Origin: Terfezia claveryi
Lineage: Eukaryota; Ascomycota; Pezizomycetes; Pezizales; Pezizaceae
Assembly (NCBI GenBank): GCA_015179025.1
Contig: WHUX01000133.1
Span: 1 to 64,000 of the forward strand
Reading direction: 5' to 3'
Length of the DNA stretch: 64,000 nucleotides
Part shown: piece after piece, positions 44,250-56,564 of the stretch
Position numbering within the stretch: position 1 is the first letter of the stretch
How the letters are laid out: each line of letters starts with the position of its first letter
Position numbers and translations under genes: made by a program
The notes under the pieces: generated by a model
Told to the model about the DNA's origin: nothing
The model's input: only the letters and a program-made list of their open reading frames with translations
Database searches by the model: none

Positions 44250-45400
44250 ATGTCAGGAGTAGCTCTCCCACCACCCGCTGTCAGGTTTCAAACCTGGAGG
44301 AGCTCCCCCATACCCTCAGGCTTGAACGAGTTGAATGCCTACCATTGAGAAATTATCGACATCTTCGAGGCCATGGATGCCATCGGGGCCGAACTCGGCA
44401 ACAGCCTGGCCGTGGCTTAAAACAGCCTGGCCATGGCTGAACAAAAATTAAGATCTGCTGACGAAGAGATCACGGTCCTCCAGACCGATCTCGACTATCT
44501 GAACCTTGCCCTGGCCAACGAACGAACTACGGTCCAAAACCTCAGCCGCGCCCTAGGGAACCTTGCAATACCAACAGCAGCCAGTAGCAACAAGACCGAA
44601 AGCATTCCAACACCCCCCAAGTTCAATGGGGACCGGGTTCGCCTACGAGCCTGGAAAAATGCTGTCAATCTCAAGCTGAACGGGAATTCTGCCAGGTTCC
44701 CGTCAGAACAACATTAACTGGCATACGTTTTCGTCTTGCTAGAGTGGAAAGCTTATGACCAGATCCAGCCATACATCCTTGAAACCGGGATCAAGCTCAA
44801 CGATATCTCGGCCCTTTTCACAATCCTGGATAGGGCGTTCGGAGATCCTGATGCAGTGGGGACGGCCAGTCAAGTGCTCCGGGCACTGAGACAGCGCAAC
44901 TCAGAGCTGTCTACTTACGTTGCAGAGTTCTCGAGGCTAGCCGCAGAGGTAAGGTGGAATGACCAGGCTAAGTTCGAGCAATTCCAGGAGGGGCTCAGCG
45001 ATGAGCTCCAACAAGCCATGGTTACCCTCCCTGCGGTTGATACCCTCGAGGAATTGATCGACCAGGCCTCCATGGTAGAGCAACGAATGGCCAGGTTACG
45101 CTACCGACCGGCCTTCTGACCAACCACCCGCCCAGCACAACAGCAGCAGCAGCCGAAGCCAGCCCAATCCTCCACAACAACTACGACCCTGGCCAACAAA
45201 CCGGCACATCCTTCGCTGGTGGCAGGAGGACCCACCCCTATGGACCTATTATCGGAAGGCCTCGACTAACCCAGGAGGAAAGGGACCGCCGCCGCACTAA
45301 TGGGTTGTGCATTGCTTGTGGTAAGGGGGACCACTTCATTGCCACCTACCCCCTCAGGAAGAACCGCCCCCTGGCTGCCCACGGTATCTCTGACCACCCA
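44250..45400 (+). pseudogene. Gag of G7
   Basis: Starts at ATG 44250. A 21-bp tandem duplication (NSLAVA, about 44398-44438) contains a stop. From 44433 the frame is open to 44717 (stop at HH-stop-LAYVF) and 44736-45119, covering TPPKFNGDRVRLRAWKN and TYVAEFSRLAAEVRWND. After the stop at 45117 a Gln-rich spacer follows. The zinc knuckle near 45307-45350 reads CIACGKGDHFIATY: the last Cys is Tyr. Confidence 0.85.
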
Positions 45401-45479
45401 TCGATACCCTGGAACCCAGGAACGTGGAGGTTAACGAGTCGGGAAAAGCCCTGTCCCTTGCCTAGTTACTGACACTAGC

Positions 45480-48400
45480 AAGGGACCTGCCCCAGGCCGC
45501 TTACCTTTGTCTTTGTCTGCATTTTCTGTGTCTTCCGCTTCTTCTGTTGTTGACGAATCTGCTTGTTTAGCGAGCATTTTGTTGTATCTATCTCCCTCAA
45601 AATCAATAATGATAGAACAATTACCACGTCAGCACTCATAGATTGCGGAGCCTCAGGAATTGCATTCGTTGACCAGGCCTTTGTCAGTAAATTCTCATAC
45701 CCATGTCTAAGCTCAAAACCCCCCGTGTTCTGGATGTCATCGACGGTCGACCCATCTCCTCCGGGGATATCACCGATATTGCGTGCGTGCCTGCCCTAGT
45801 CGGGGATCACTCCGAGGCAAACCTCCCAATGTTCGTGACAAAGCTCAAATACCCAATTGTCCTTGGAATCCCCTGGCTTAGAATGCATGATGTATCGGTC
45901 AGCTTCGGCTCCTATACCCTGCAGTTCAACAGCCAATATTGCAAAAAGCACTGCGGGAACCAAAGGCCACCGTCACTAGGTTGTATGCCTTGCCTACCCG
46001 ATAATCCACCCGACTCAGGTGGTGCACCTGCCTGCACACCTCGATGCCAATTCCCCTGTTCCCCTGTGCCCCCTGTTCCCCCTTGCCCCTGTTCCCCCTG
46101 TGCCCCTGTTCCCCCTGTGCCCCCTGTTCCCCCTGTGCCCCTGTTCCCCTGTGCCCCCTGTTCCCCAAAAGCCTCTGAACGTTAGCTTCATCGGGCAGGG
46201 GCTTTTGCTTACCTCACTAGGAGGCACAAGCTGAAGGCTCATGCCCTGTCCATACACGAGATGAACCTGGAGATTACTAAGATACGGTCGAAGGAGGAGT
46301 GGAAGTCCATGGTACCGGACGAATACCACGAATTCATCACCTGTTCTCGGAGAAGGCCGCAGAAAAGCTCGCACCCCACCGGCCATATGACCATACTATT
46401 CCGCTATAGAGGGTAAGCCCCCCCCTATGGGCCCCTCTACGGAATGTCCTGGTTGGAGCTGGAGGCCCTGAAGAAATACCTGGAGGAAAACCTCAACAAG
46501 AGCTTCATTTGCCATAGCTCTTCTCCAGCGGGTGCTCCTGTGCTGTTTGTGAAAAAATCGGACGGCTCTCTTCGTTGTGTGTGGACTATCGTGGCCTGAA
46601 CTAGATAACGGTCAAGAACAGTATCCCTGCCTCTAATCCAGGAGACATTAGCCAGGCTTTCCAAGGCCAAATGGTTCACCAAACTGGATTTGAGAGGGGC
46701 ATACAACCTGGTACGGATTGCCGAGGGGGAGGAGTGGAAAACGGCCTTCCGAACTCGCTATGGCCACTTCGAGTACAATGTCATGCCCTTCGGCTTAACC
46801 AACGCCCCAGCCTCTTTCCAACACTTTATCAATGACATCCTGCGAGACTTCTTGGATGTGTTCTGTACGGCTTACCTCGACGATATCTTGATTTATTCGG
46901 ATACCCTAGCAGAACACAAGATTCATGTCCGGCAGGTGTTGGAAAAGCTGGAGCAAGCCGGATTGTACCTCAAGCCCGAGAAATGTGAGTTTCATGTGCA
47001 AGAGGTCAAGTATCTGGGGTTAATCATCACCACGGAGGGCATCAGGATGGACCCTGCCAAGGTTACCGCTGTCCAGGAATGGCAAATCCAGCGAATCTCA
47101 AGGATGTCCAGGCATTCCTGGGGTTCGCCAACTTCTACCGGCGTTTTATCCTGGGATATTCGAAGATTGTAGCCCCCCTCACCGCCCTGACCAAAAAAGA
47201 CCGGCGCTTCGACTGAAATCAGAAGCTCAGTTGGCCTTCCAGAACCTCAAGGAAGCCTTCTGCTCAGCACCGATCCTGGCACATTTCGACCTGACCAGGA
47301 ATGTGTCGTCGAAACCGATGCTTCCGATTATGTCTCCCAGGGAATCCTCTCTCAGTATGTCAACGGCATCCTCCACCCAGTGGCCTACTTCTCGAAAAAG
47401 CACTCCCCAGCTGAGTGCAACTACGAGATCTACGACAAGGAGCTGATGGCCATTGTGTGAGCATTCGAGGAATGGAGGCCAACCTGGAGTCAGCCAAGGG
47501 GATTATCGAAGTACTTTCCGACCATAAGAACCTTAGTACTTTACCACCACCAAGCTGCTCAACCGATGCAGGCCAGGTGGTCGGAATTCCTCTCTCAGTT
47601 CAACTTTAAGATCAAGTACCAACCCGGAAAAGCTGGTGGCAAGCCGGATGCCTAACCCGGAGATCAGGAGATCTCCCTAAGGGGGGGATGAAAGGCTAAA
47701 ATACCAGAATCAGGTGGTATTGAAGCCCGAAAACCTTGATCTGGCGGCCAATGTCCTTGCTGAGGCTAAGGCGGAAGCCGACCTCCGACAACTGGTGAGA
47801 CAGGCATACGAGGATGACCCCCTGGCCAAGGAAATCATCGCCGCAGTGGATTCGGCCAGCGCCGCCACCCCAAGATCTCATTGGCCGAATGTATCGTCCA
47901 GGAGGCCTCCTATACAACCGGAACAGCTCTATATACCAGAGGGAGGAGGGTTACGCCTGAGGCTGATCGAGGAACACCACGATACCCTGGTGGTGGGTCA
48001 CCCTGGAGTGGCCAAGACGTTAGAGCTTCTGGCCAGGGAATACACCTGGATTGACCAGCGGAAGGACATGGAGAGGTACATACGGAACTGCCATGTTTGC
48101 AAGCTGCTAAGCCTGTCCGCCATACCCCGTACGGACCCTGAAACCTCTGGAAATTCCAGATCGGCCCTGGCTGCACCTTACCATGGATTTCGTGACGGAT
48201 TGCCGGAAGACTCGGGGTTCAATGCCATCCTGATGGTGGTTGATCGGTTGACAAAGATGAGGCATGTTATACCTTGCCGGGATACCTGCTCTGCCCCAGA
48301 GTTAGCCAACCTCTACCTCAATAATGTATTCTGGTACCACGGCCTCCCTGAATCGATCGTGTCCGACCGTGGCCCTCAGTTCACCTCGGACTTTTGGAGA

Positions 48401-49234
48401 GCCTTCTGCGAGCTTCTGGGGATTAAAGTGCCTAGTCAATGGCATATCACCCCCAGACGGACGGCCAATCGAGAGAATGAACACATCATGGAGCAGTATC
48501 TGCGAGCCTTTGTCAACTACCAGTAGGATAACTGGGTTTCGTTGCTGGCCACCTGCGAATTTGCAGTGAACAACCAATTCTCAGAGTCCTCGAAAACATC
48601 CCCCTTCCTGGCCAATTATGGTTGGCACCCCTGATTCATGGACGCCCTAGCTCCCCTGCAAAAAGCCAAAAAAGACGCCCCGGCCAAGGAGTTCGTAGCT
48701 GGAATTGCTGAGCTCCACTCTACCCTGAAGTCAGAATTGGCATACGCACAGGCCCGGCAATCGGAATATGCAAACAACTCGAGATTGGCAGCTCCAAGGT
48801 ACCAGCCAGGGGATAAGGTGTGGCTCTCCAGTCGCCATTTCCGGACAGAGCGTCCGTCCCGCAAGCTGGATCATAAGTTCCTGGGCCCCTTCGAGGTATT
48901 AGCAGCTGTGGGGACTCATGCCTATAGATTGAGGTTCCCCAAGGACATCAAACGCCACCCGGTCGTTCATGTCTCCGAGATCGAGCCCGCCGCGGAGGAC
49001 CCCCTTCCAGGGCAGAAACACCCCCCACCCCCTCCCGTAGTTATCGAAGGTGAGGAGGAATGGGAGTAGAGGAGGTACTAGATTCGTGGAAGAGATATGG
49101 GCGTGTGCAGTATAAGGTCAAATGGCTGGGGACGAAGAGCCGACCTGGCAACCAGCGGAGGACCTGGAAAACGCTCAGGACTTGGTCACACTGTTCACCA
49201 GCGTTACCTCCGGAAGCCTCGCCCCGCCCAGTGA
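45480..49234 (+). pseudogene. Pol of G7
   Basis: Protease at 45563-45980 with IDCGASGIAF, then a proline-rich linker of repeated PV/PCSPV units (46050-46170). RT at about 46430-47100 with intact [10 protein letters not shown] near 46876. RNase H at 47200-47650, a short acidic stretch (AEAKAEAD), integrase 47800-48860 ([27 protein letters not shown]) and chromodomain 48980-49200 (YKVKWL, TWQPAEDLENA) in two frames. Frames change at many one- or two-base gaps, for example near 46338, 46405, 46575, 46620, 47085, 47205, 47300, 47480, 47870, 48110, 48200, 49065 and 49130. Confidence 0.88.
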
Positions 49235-49409
49235 TGTTCTTGTATTGTTGTTATTGCCGTTATTGTCGTGGTTATTGTTGGTACGTACTTCCGGCATTGG
49301 GGTTGTGTTATGGGTAATTGGTTATTGTTTTGTTTGTTTGTTTGTTTGTTTTTACCTTGCCTTCCGCCTTGCCTTTCATCCTGGGGCTCCGAGCCTAAAG
49401 GGGGGATAG

Positions 49410-49899
49410 TGTCACAACCGTCCCCTCCTAGCCTAGTTCTGCGAGTCCGACTCTTGTTATGACTGTTATTCCATGTTGGTTATCGTGGTTATCTCAGCTC
49501 CCAGATAAGGGGTCTCGGGAACCTTATTCCTTCCGGTGGCCTTAGCCAGCCGGAAGGAAGCCTGTATATATAGTGCGCTCTCTCCACCCTCTCGTTGGAT
49601 CCCTATCAACGTCTTGTATATCCAATACAGGGCCTTGCTTCTCTCCATGTTGGTGCATCTCCCTTATGTACCTCCTTGTCTCGCCTCAACTCTGCAGCCC
49701 TGCTGCCTCCCTTGATACACATGGCAACTGCTTCCGGTGTCTCGTATCCCTTGCCCTCTGTCCCTCTTGCCTCTTGCTATTGCCTCCCGTCCCAGCCTCC
49801 CCCTGGTCATACACATAGCGTTCCTACGTGTGTGTTATCCTAGCCTTGCCCTTACCTCGGCGTACCTCTTGGTCGCCTTGCCCCTAAGCCATCGTTACA
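49410..49899 (+). repeat. 3' LTR of G7
   Basis: 490 bp, preceded by the polypurine tract CCTAAAGGGGGGATAG. It differs from the 5' LTR by transitions and by several single-base deletions, for example CCCAGATAAGG for CCCGAGATAAGG. Confidence 0.92.
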
Positions 49900-49904
49900 G
49901 GAGT

Positions 49905-52808
49905 CACCAGTTTTTCTGGTAGATCCCTTGATTTGGGGATTTATCTGCCCCACGCGTTGCGGGGGGGAGCGGCCACCCCGGTCATAAAACCAACGAAGGT
50001 CGACTTCATTCCTCACAAGCAGCAATGGCAACTAAACCGTAGTAGCAGTAGAGAATATAGCACAGCAGAGAGATCCGGTGGTGGGCGATGCCTTCAATAA
50101 TAAAAGTGTTAGGGTTCTAAATTGAACTTATTGTTATGTAGACTAAGGACTAAGTTGTTTGTGATATCTTTTTGTTTATATTTTGTTTTCATTATTACTG
50201 GTTATGGTTGGAATATATTCATAACCCAAATCCACCATAATAGCTTATTGGCTATATAGTCTGTAGTTAGGCTCGCTCATTAGCTGTTGCTGTAACTTCC
50301 TAATTTGGCAATATAGTATATGACATAAGCCTAGTCTAGTTGGCACAACTTCTGGTAGAGAAAACAAGCCATATTGTATAGCCCCTCACTTTATTTGTTC
50401 TTCCGATCCCCATTGACAGAAAGAAGCAACCCTAACTCCCCTTTCTCTTGGCCATTCGCCTGAAATATGAATACAAAGTATTAGGATCATTAGATAAGCA
50501 AAGGTAAGGGGCTATCCTCACCCATAATTAGATATCCCTTGGGCGTGACCAACATGTATATAGGGACGTCGACATTTAATTTTTCAGTTAGATTTATAAA
50601 GGAGGATCGGATCTGCATAAGGCTTTCTGCTTAGGTACGGTTTAATTTCTCTAAAGTTTGACCCTGCTCAGAGTTACCCTGAAGTTACTTACCTATTTAG
50701 CCCGACCAACACTAAATGACCCGCCTGCCAGGTTAAGCAGCAACACCAACAGATACAGATATAGGTATTCCTGTTTGAGTTGCTCTTATTCGCCGTTTTG
50801 TATACCATATCATACATACCCCACAAGTGGTAACATATGGCATAGGCACGCACAGGAAAACTACCTAGGTATCCGTATATTAAGTACCTTTTACCGAAAT
50901 GACTACGCCGCAAATTTACAGTAACATACTAGAGTAGCCGGTAGCGGCTACTAGTTCATTCCAACTTAGTCTGGTTGGCACAACACCTCCACATGTAAAT
51001 CAAACTTAAGGTGGCCAGATCTAGCCACATACCAATCATCACTGAAATCAAAAAAAAATAAAAATAAAATTAGAAAAACAAAAAAAAAAATTCTGGAATC
51101 CAATCACCAGTGTACACTTCTCCTCCATGTTTTGGATCCCCAATAAAATTAATTTGAACAATTTCTTTTCACATACACCCACCTTGCGATAGCTAATTAT
51201 CACTCAATATATTTATAAAAAAAAAAAACAGTCAAATCCTATGTACATACTGTATGTATAGACTAATGACTTTGGCTTTCTTTTTCCCTTTTGCGTACAA
51301 GTCGGAATATATGTATATAGTCAGAAGCTAAACTTACTCCGTATGGATATAACAAATGCGAGTTATTACTTTCCCCACCCTATCCCGCCCTACCTACTAA
51401 TAGTTAAACACCCCCACACTGAACACCAGACGTATTGCAAATCGGATTATGAGATGACAGAATCAGTCCATTGAGAAACCTTGCCGACATTACTCATACA
51501 TGCATGGGTATCTACTGGTAGCCCTTGCCTTCGTGCATCACATCGGGGATTTTGATTTCGCTAGCGTGGACAATTCACGCATTGAATGTCCTCCATCTGG
51601 AAACTTGATCGATAAAATACAGAACATTTGGGTGTAACCAACCAGACTAGGTGTAACCATAGCCATATTAACCAGATATACAGATATGTAAGTAATAGGG
51701 ATGGTATTCCGGCGTTCGCGTTTCATATTTGAGAGATGTATGATAGACCACTCGCTAGGCACCGGCTACCCCCGATACCCCGGGCCCGTGCCCAGGCCAA
51801 ATCGAATCACCCCAATCGATCGACCTCGGCCATCCGAGTTTTAAAAATATAATTAGCTTGGGCTAGCGGTTCTATTGATAATGGATATCGTTTGATCATC
51901 GCACAAACCAACGTTGTGCGTAAACGGAGCCTGTAGACCGAAGTGTCTGGGGTCAAAGAACTGATACATACATGTCATGTACATGTACATGCACATGCGT
52001 TACTGTACTCTACTCTATCTTTGTGACCATCTAAATTACAAAATTAGTTAGGATAATAACCAAATGTTGACATTTCAATAATCAGGAACCTTTCCTCTTT
52101 GAGTTGTGCGAACCGGGAACCTACAAAATAGCAATGGCCGGGATGTCAGGAAGAGGGGCAGGAAGGGGGGTAAAGATAGAAACCTGCGTATCGCAAACTC
52201 CAATTCCTTGACAGGCAAATTGACAGCCAAAAGGAAGAAGAAAAAACAACCGAATCAGCCATGGTATTTCTTCCGGCAAAAGAGATTGGTTCTCTGCTCA
52301 TGTTTGTCCCCTCTTTTCTTCAACCCATGCCCTTGCTTCACAACCGGTATCCAATTTCCCTCAATTGTAATTCAATACCGGTAACCCCACGATGCCCAAG
52401 TATGTATTTGATTGCAGCGAACCTCCATCAGGATAACCTGCATAAAATAAAGCCAACTGTGCAGAAGTCTCACGTCCTGCATGAAGAAGTTCTTGTCTTG
52501 AACTTGAAACCTTTCCGACCATACATAACATGCCCTGAACAGACCGATAGTTTTTCCCGCCTGTAACGCTTCACACCAAGACCTTCCCAAAGTAAATATG
52601 ATAGATAATAGACGAAAGGAAAATAAAAACGGAAAAGCAAACAAGTAAAGAATAACAAAGGATTAAAAAGTGATGGGGGAATGAAGGGGATGTAGAGAAG
52701 AACCAAATTACCCACAAAGTGACATAGCACATCAAGCATGATAGGAGTGTAGAATGGAACTGCGCGTAACACGGGACATTGGCAAACATGACAGTGAAGA
52801 TTGATAGT
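49905..52808. other. Intergenic region left of the GDS1-like gene
   Basis: About 2.9 kb without a supported gene. It contains three copies of the short dispersed repeat TAGTCTGGTTGGCACAAC (50332, 50966, and inverted at 51632), A-rich runs around 51045-51090 and 51220, and a short palindromic run at 51975-51998 (ACATGTCATGTACATGTACA). The part next to 52809 should include the 3' end of the GDS1-like transcript. Confidence 0.6.
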
Positions 52809-54063
52809 TCATTCAAATTCCGCCCCTAATAAATCGTCCAATTCATCCAATTCTATGCTTTCTGGACTTTGCAGATCCCCAACCAATGACCTAAAATGCG
52901 CGGCATCAACATGCGTAACAGAAGTATCTTGCGACGTCTTCTGTTCTCCAATTTCGCCTGTGCCATCCACAGCAGCGCCATCCACAGCAGCGCTGCCGCT
53001 GCCAGCCGCCTGCTCATCCTCTTTCTTTATTCTAGGGTGGTGATAATCACTTTGGATACCTGCATCAAGTGCACCGTTATCGGCCACAGGAGCTTCTGCA
53101 TATCCTAACAGGGCGGCAGCATCTTCGCTTTCCCTTCCCTCTTCATGCTTTTCTTCGTCCCTTTCTTCTGCTTGCTCTCTGGCTCTTTTTTGTCGTCTTT
53201 GTTCCTCGTACTCTCTTGAAACAGATCTCTGTTTCAATTGAATTGCAGATCGTGTGAACTCTTGCTCATCGCCTTCCATTGGAGTGTGAGACAATGTGCC
53301 TTTTCGCCCAATACCAGTCACAGTTTTACCGCGCGGAAATATAGAGCTGTTATGATAGACAGAAGCAATTGGAGATGGTGGGCCGTTGTCATCGTCAAAC
53401 TCCGGCGACGAAAGATCCACTTCCGGGCTGGGAGACAATTGAACTCTTCTGCGCATCTCCTCATCATCAGACACGGGCGATATGACACTACGTTTCAGCG
53501 GTGTCACAAAGCACTCCTCGTCTGGAATCGGCTGCGAGGGGCATGTAGTCAAATAAAAATATATTTTCTTTGGATGAGCGGTGATGAGTTCTTTTGCCAC
53601 AAGACATCGATTTGGCAGAGTGAAGCCACGCTTCAGATATGCGTTCAACCGGGATGATATTATTGCATGTGGATTCGCAGAACTAAGAGTCTTTTGTCAG
53701 TGATAATTTCCAAAATCACAGAAAAGGGCAAACTCACTTTTCTACTATATTCAAAGTCGGTGCCAATATCGCTGCTAATTCCTTCACAGTGTGGGGTCTA
53801 TTGCGTGACTTTTCCAGCACATTTACTACTCCAGAGACAATCTCATCATTAATTCCTTCATGATTTATGCCACCTTCAGGAGGGGGGGATGGAGGTGGTG
53901 TTGCAGTCCCTATTGCAAGAACCGAGTGTATCCTCTTGAATTTCTTTTGCGGAGGCTGTTCACTCGCTGTAGATGTAGCTCTTTCTCTGTTTCGCGACCC
54001 ATTTGGAAGTTGTATTCCAAGCGATGGTAGCGATAGCGATTTCCGGCGAGTATTGTACGGCAT
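52809..54063 (-). CDS. GDS1-type winged-helix protein (two exons)
   Basis: Exons 54063-53738 and 53682-52809, 399 residues; intron 53683-53737 (55 bp, GTGAGT...CTTAG). ATG 54063 gives MPYNTRRKSLSLPSLGIQLP. About residues 80-160 form the winged-helix region typical of fungal GDS1-like proteins: VKELAAILAPTLNIVE, then ANPHAIISSRLNAYLKRGF, TLPNRCLVAKELI and KKIYFYLTT. The intron splits this domain, which confirms the join. The rest is low-complexity and charged (acidic, Arg/Glu-rich helix EYEEQRRQKRAREQAEE) with SP motifs, as expected of a nuclear regulator. Yeast GDS1 has been linked to nuclear control of mitochondrial function; the role here is not shown by the sequence. No damage visible. Confidence 0.8.
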
Positions 54064-54919
54064 TGGAGCGTTGATCGTGGAGAATTCAGTTGAGGTTGTA
54101 CCCAGTACCTTGTTGTGGTGGGCTGGATCACTACCTTGTATTTTGGGCGGGCAACGAAAAAAAAAGAATTATCGGAGAAGGTGTAGCGACGAAAAAATAA
54201 AAAAGTTTTTATCGGATAAAGTTGGGTGGTGAGACAGGCGGAGCGGGTAAGCGTCGTATGCCAACAGTTTTCTTTGAATAAACCCCAAGCAACGAAAAAA
54301 GTTAAAAATGTGGGGGATAAATGTAGAGGAAGTTAAGAACAGCAAAGGCGAGTTTTTCTGTAAATTTGTTCACGAATTCATATGTCGTTTGTTAGTGGTG
54401 AGAGTGGAGCGGACTGATGCACTTGGGAGTTGATTGTCGGCCTGCTTACTTCTCAAGCTACCGGAAAGAAGTGCAAACGAAGGACAGCAAATGAAATCCG
54501 CGATGTTAGTGAGTGGACTTAGCGGGGCAAGGAGTCATTTGGGAATGCCCCTCTGACCCCACGGTTGCCACCTGAAAAGTGTTAGCCTTAGCCTCTTGGT
54601 ATATTCCAGCTTGTCACATTCCTGACGTCGTAAGTGCATGAGCCTAGCAAACGACTGGAATATCCTAATTCATCCTATTGTGGAATGATTGGGCTTCTGT
54701 TGTTATCACAATTGTCCAAATGTTAAGCTAATTTATTAGACTTCCTAGGCAGAATACTAAAAGTTAACAGGTTAAACCATGTGACCCCTCCCCAAATGCG
54801 GCGGGTATTTGTGACTCGATAATACTGGAATATCAGCGAATATATATCAGCGGATGTATACCCAGCAGCCTCGCAAGCCATGGCCACCTGTGAACATAAG
54901 AAGTAGGCGCACGCACCTT
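54064..54919. other. Region between the OMS1-like and GDS1-like genes
   Basis: 856 bp serving as the promoter side of the GDS1-like gene and the 3' side of the OMS1-like gene. A TGACGTCG sequence (54623-54630) resembles a CRE/ATF site. No gene seen. Confidence 0.5.
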
Positions 54920-56157
54920 TTACTCAGACCGCTCCTGTTGCCTTGGTGTAGCCTCAATCCAATATGTAGTTCCAAAGTGATACCTGGATATCTTTTCCAC
55001 GTTAAGCCCACTCTCCTTCAAGATCCCTTGAATATCTCGGTTCCACCTATACTAATGTTAGAGAGCTTTATCAATCGTAATCGGTGATACTACCCACCAA
55101 CATCCCCATGTCTCAGCATGTTTAGGTGCTCCGTAGTCAAGGATTTTGTTCAACCAATCGTAGTGCGACCGGCCATGCTCAAGCAGGATTATCTTCCCAC
55201 CATCCTTCTTGCAAAGTGACTCAAGATTGTGTAATAGTTGCACTGGTGAGTGGTGGGAACAAAGACCCATAGTCTGAACCACCCTGTCATATCCCTGACC
55301 TGCAGGCGACGGTATAGGAGCCTCAGCATCTTGAAGGACGAACCTCACATTTTTGTAATGGGGATATCGTTCTAAGTTAATAAGCTTCAATGCTCAAAGC
55401 AATACTTGCGAATGCCGAACCTCTGAAATTCTTCCGTGCCTGATCGAGCATACTCGAGCTCGAGTCAACTAAAGTGATACTACCACAGCGATTTACCGGG
55501 TAGTATTTAATGTTCCTCCCGGTTCCCGCTGAGACCTCCAAGACATGTCCCTATACACATCATGAGCCTCAACTGTTCCCTAAAACAGTATGTAAAGATG
55601 GTTCTGGAGGTCACGTGCTTACCTCGAGCTTGCGTGCGAGTAATCTTCTAAGCAAGGGCATGCCCATCCAGAATTCACTCAATTTGATATTAGAGTCATA
55701 GTCTTTCGCTATGCGATCGTAGACATGAGACACATTGCCTTGTGACTCAACCTGTGAGACTTGAGCTGAAGGCTCGGGTATATTTTTCCAGGAAACGTAG
55801 AGCTGTGTTCCATAGGCAGTAATTGTGAAAACTGCAAGCCCAGTTAAAACGAACGGAACTTTTGACCTAGCTTTGGATTTGAAATCTGCAGTAGGTGGTA
55901 TAGGTGCGGCAATGGGTGGTCTATAAAGGAATTAGCAAGACCGAGCGCTGAAACTCCAGAAAAAGTGAATCGGAGGTTGAAAATGAGGTGTCTCAAATAC
56001 TGTATCTAGGGCTGTATGGTAGCCAGAGAACTATACGAGTGGGATTACTAGAGTGTTTATTAAAATGTGAAGCTCACCTCTTCAATCGAGTACTGGTCGA
56101 GTGAGGAAATCCCTTGGGCCGTGGTTGTGTTGGAGTGGTGGGAGTTTTGTTGCCCAT
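54920..56157 (-). CDS. OMS1: OMS1-like mitochondrial methyltransferase (five exons)
   Basis: Exons 56157-56078, 55920-55623, 55550-55421, 55371-55098 and 55046-54920; 302 residues, frame consistent across all joins. Introns are 157, 72, 49, 51 bp, all GT-AG; the last two have TTAAC or CTAAC near the acceptor. The N-terminus is basic and followed by one membrane segment (VPFVLTGLAVFTITAYGT, about residues 48-66). The SAM-binding motif HVLEVSAGTGRN begins in exon 3, then SITLVDSSSSMLDQARKNF, RYPHYKNVRFVLQDAE, VVQTMGLCS and LLEHGRSHYDWLN; the last exon gives WNRDIQGILKESGLNVEKISRYH. This order matches OMS1, a mitochondrial inner-membrane methyltransferase-like protein of fungi. Substrate unknown. 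The 49-bp intron is very short but restores the family alignment. Confidence 0.85.
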
Positions 56158-56564
56158 GGCGAATGTTGCAGGTTAACGTTGTTGCTTTGAAGAAACAATT
56201 CAAAATGTGGAGGGTCACATGGTCACCACATGTACCACATTTCGCGAAGAGGGAACGTCCGATCAACACCATGAAAGAATGTGACCATCTACCTAAATAT
56301 CTATCAAGTCTTAGGAGAGAGGAGCTGAGGGCCTTGTATTTGACTAGTACCAAGGTCATTTCATATTTGTGGTACATACATTTATGTCATACATTTGATA
56401 CAGCTGTACAACGTTTGTATGGAGGAGAGTAGAGCGGTGGGTATCTCGGGGAACACTCCTCTACAAAATATAGGACGCAAACACCAGAAAACCAAGTAGG
56501 CAATTCCTCCTCGTACCATCGCGCTCCCATAGGCATTCCCCTGCCGTACTAGCATACAGAGCTC

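Larger units (their letters stand above)
43719..49899 (+). mobile_element. Ty3/gypsy chromovirus G7
   Basis: LTRs 43719-44213 (495 bp) and 49410-49899 (490 bp); flanks AGAGT and GGAGT form a 5-bp duplication with one A/G difference. Protein lineage as G1/G2. Stops of the RIP type are few; damage is mainly one- or two-base deletions. Confidence 0.92.

Noticed and set aside
52106..52384. Basic Lys/Arg-rich small protein on the plus strand
   Set aside because: Low complexity, no relatives recognised, and it lies in the likely 3' region of the GDS1-like gene.
53867..54232. Plus-strand open frames over the GDS1-like gene
   Set aside because: They mirror the minus-strand coding exon and have no family resemblance.
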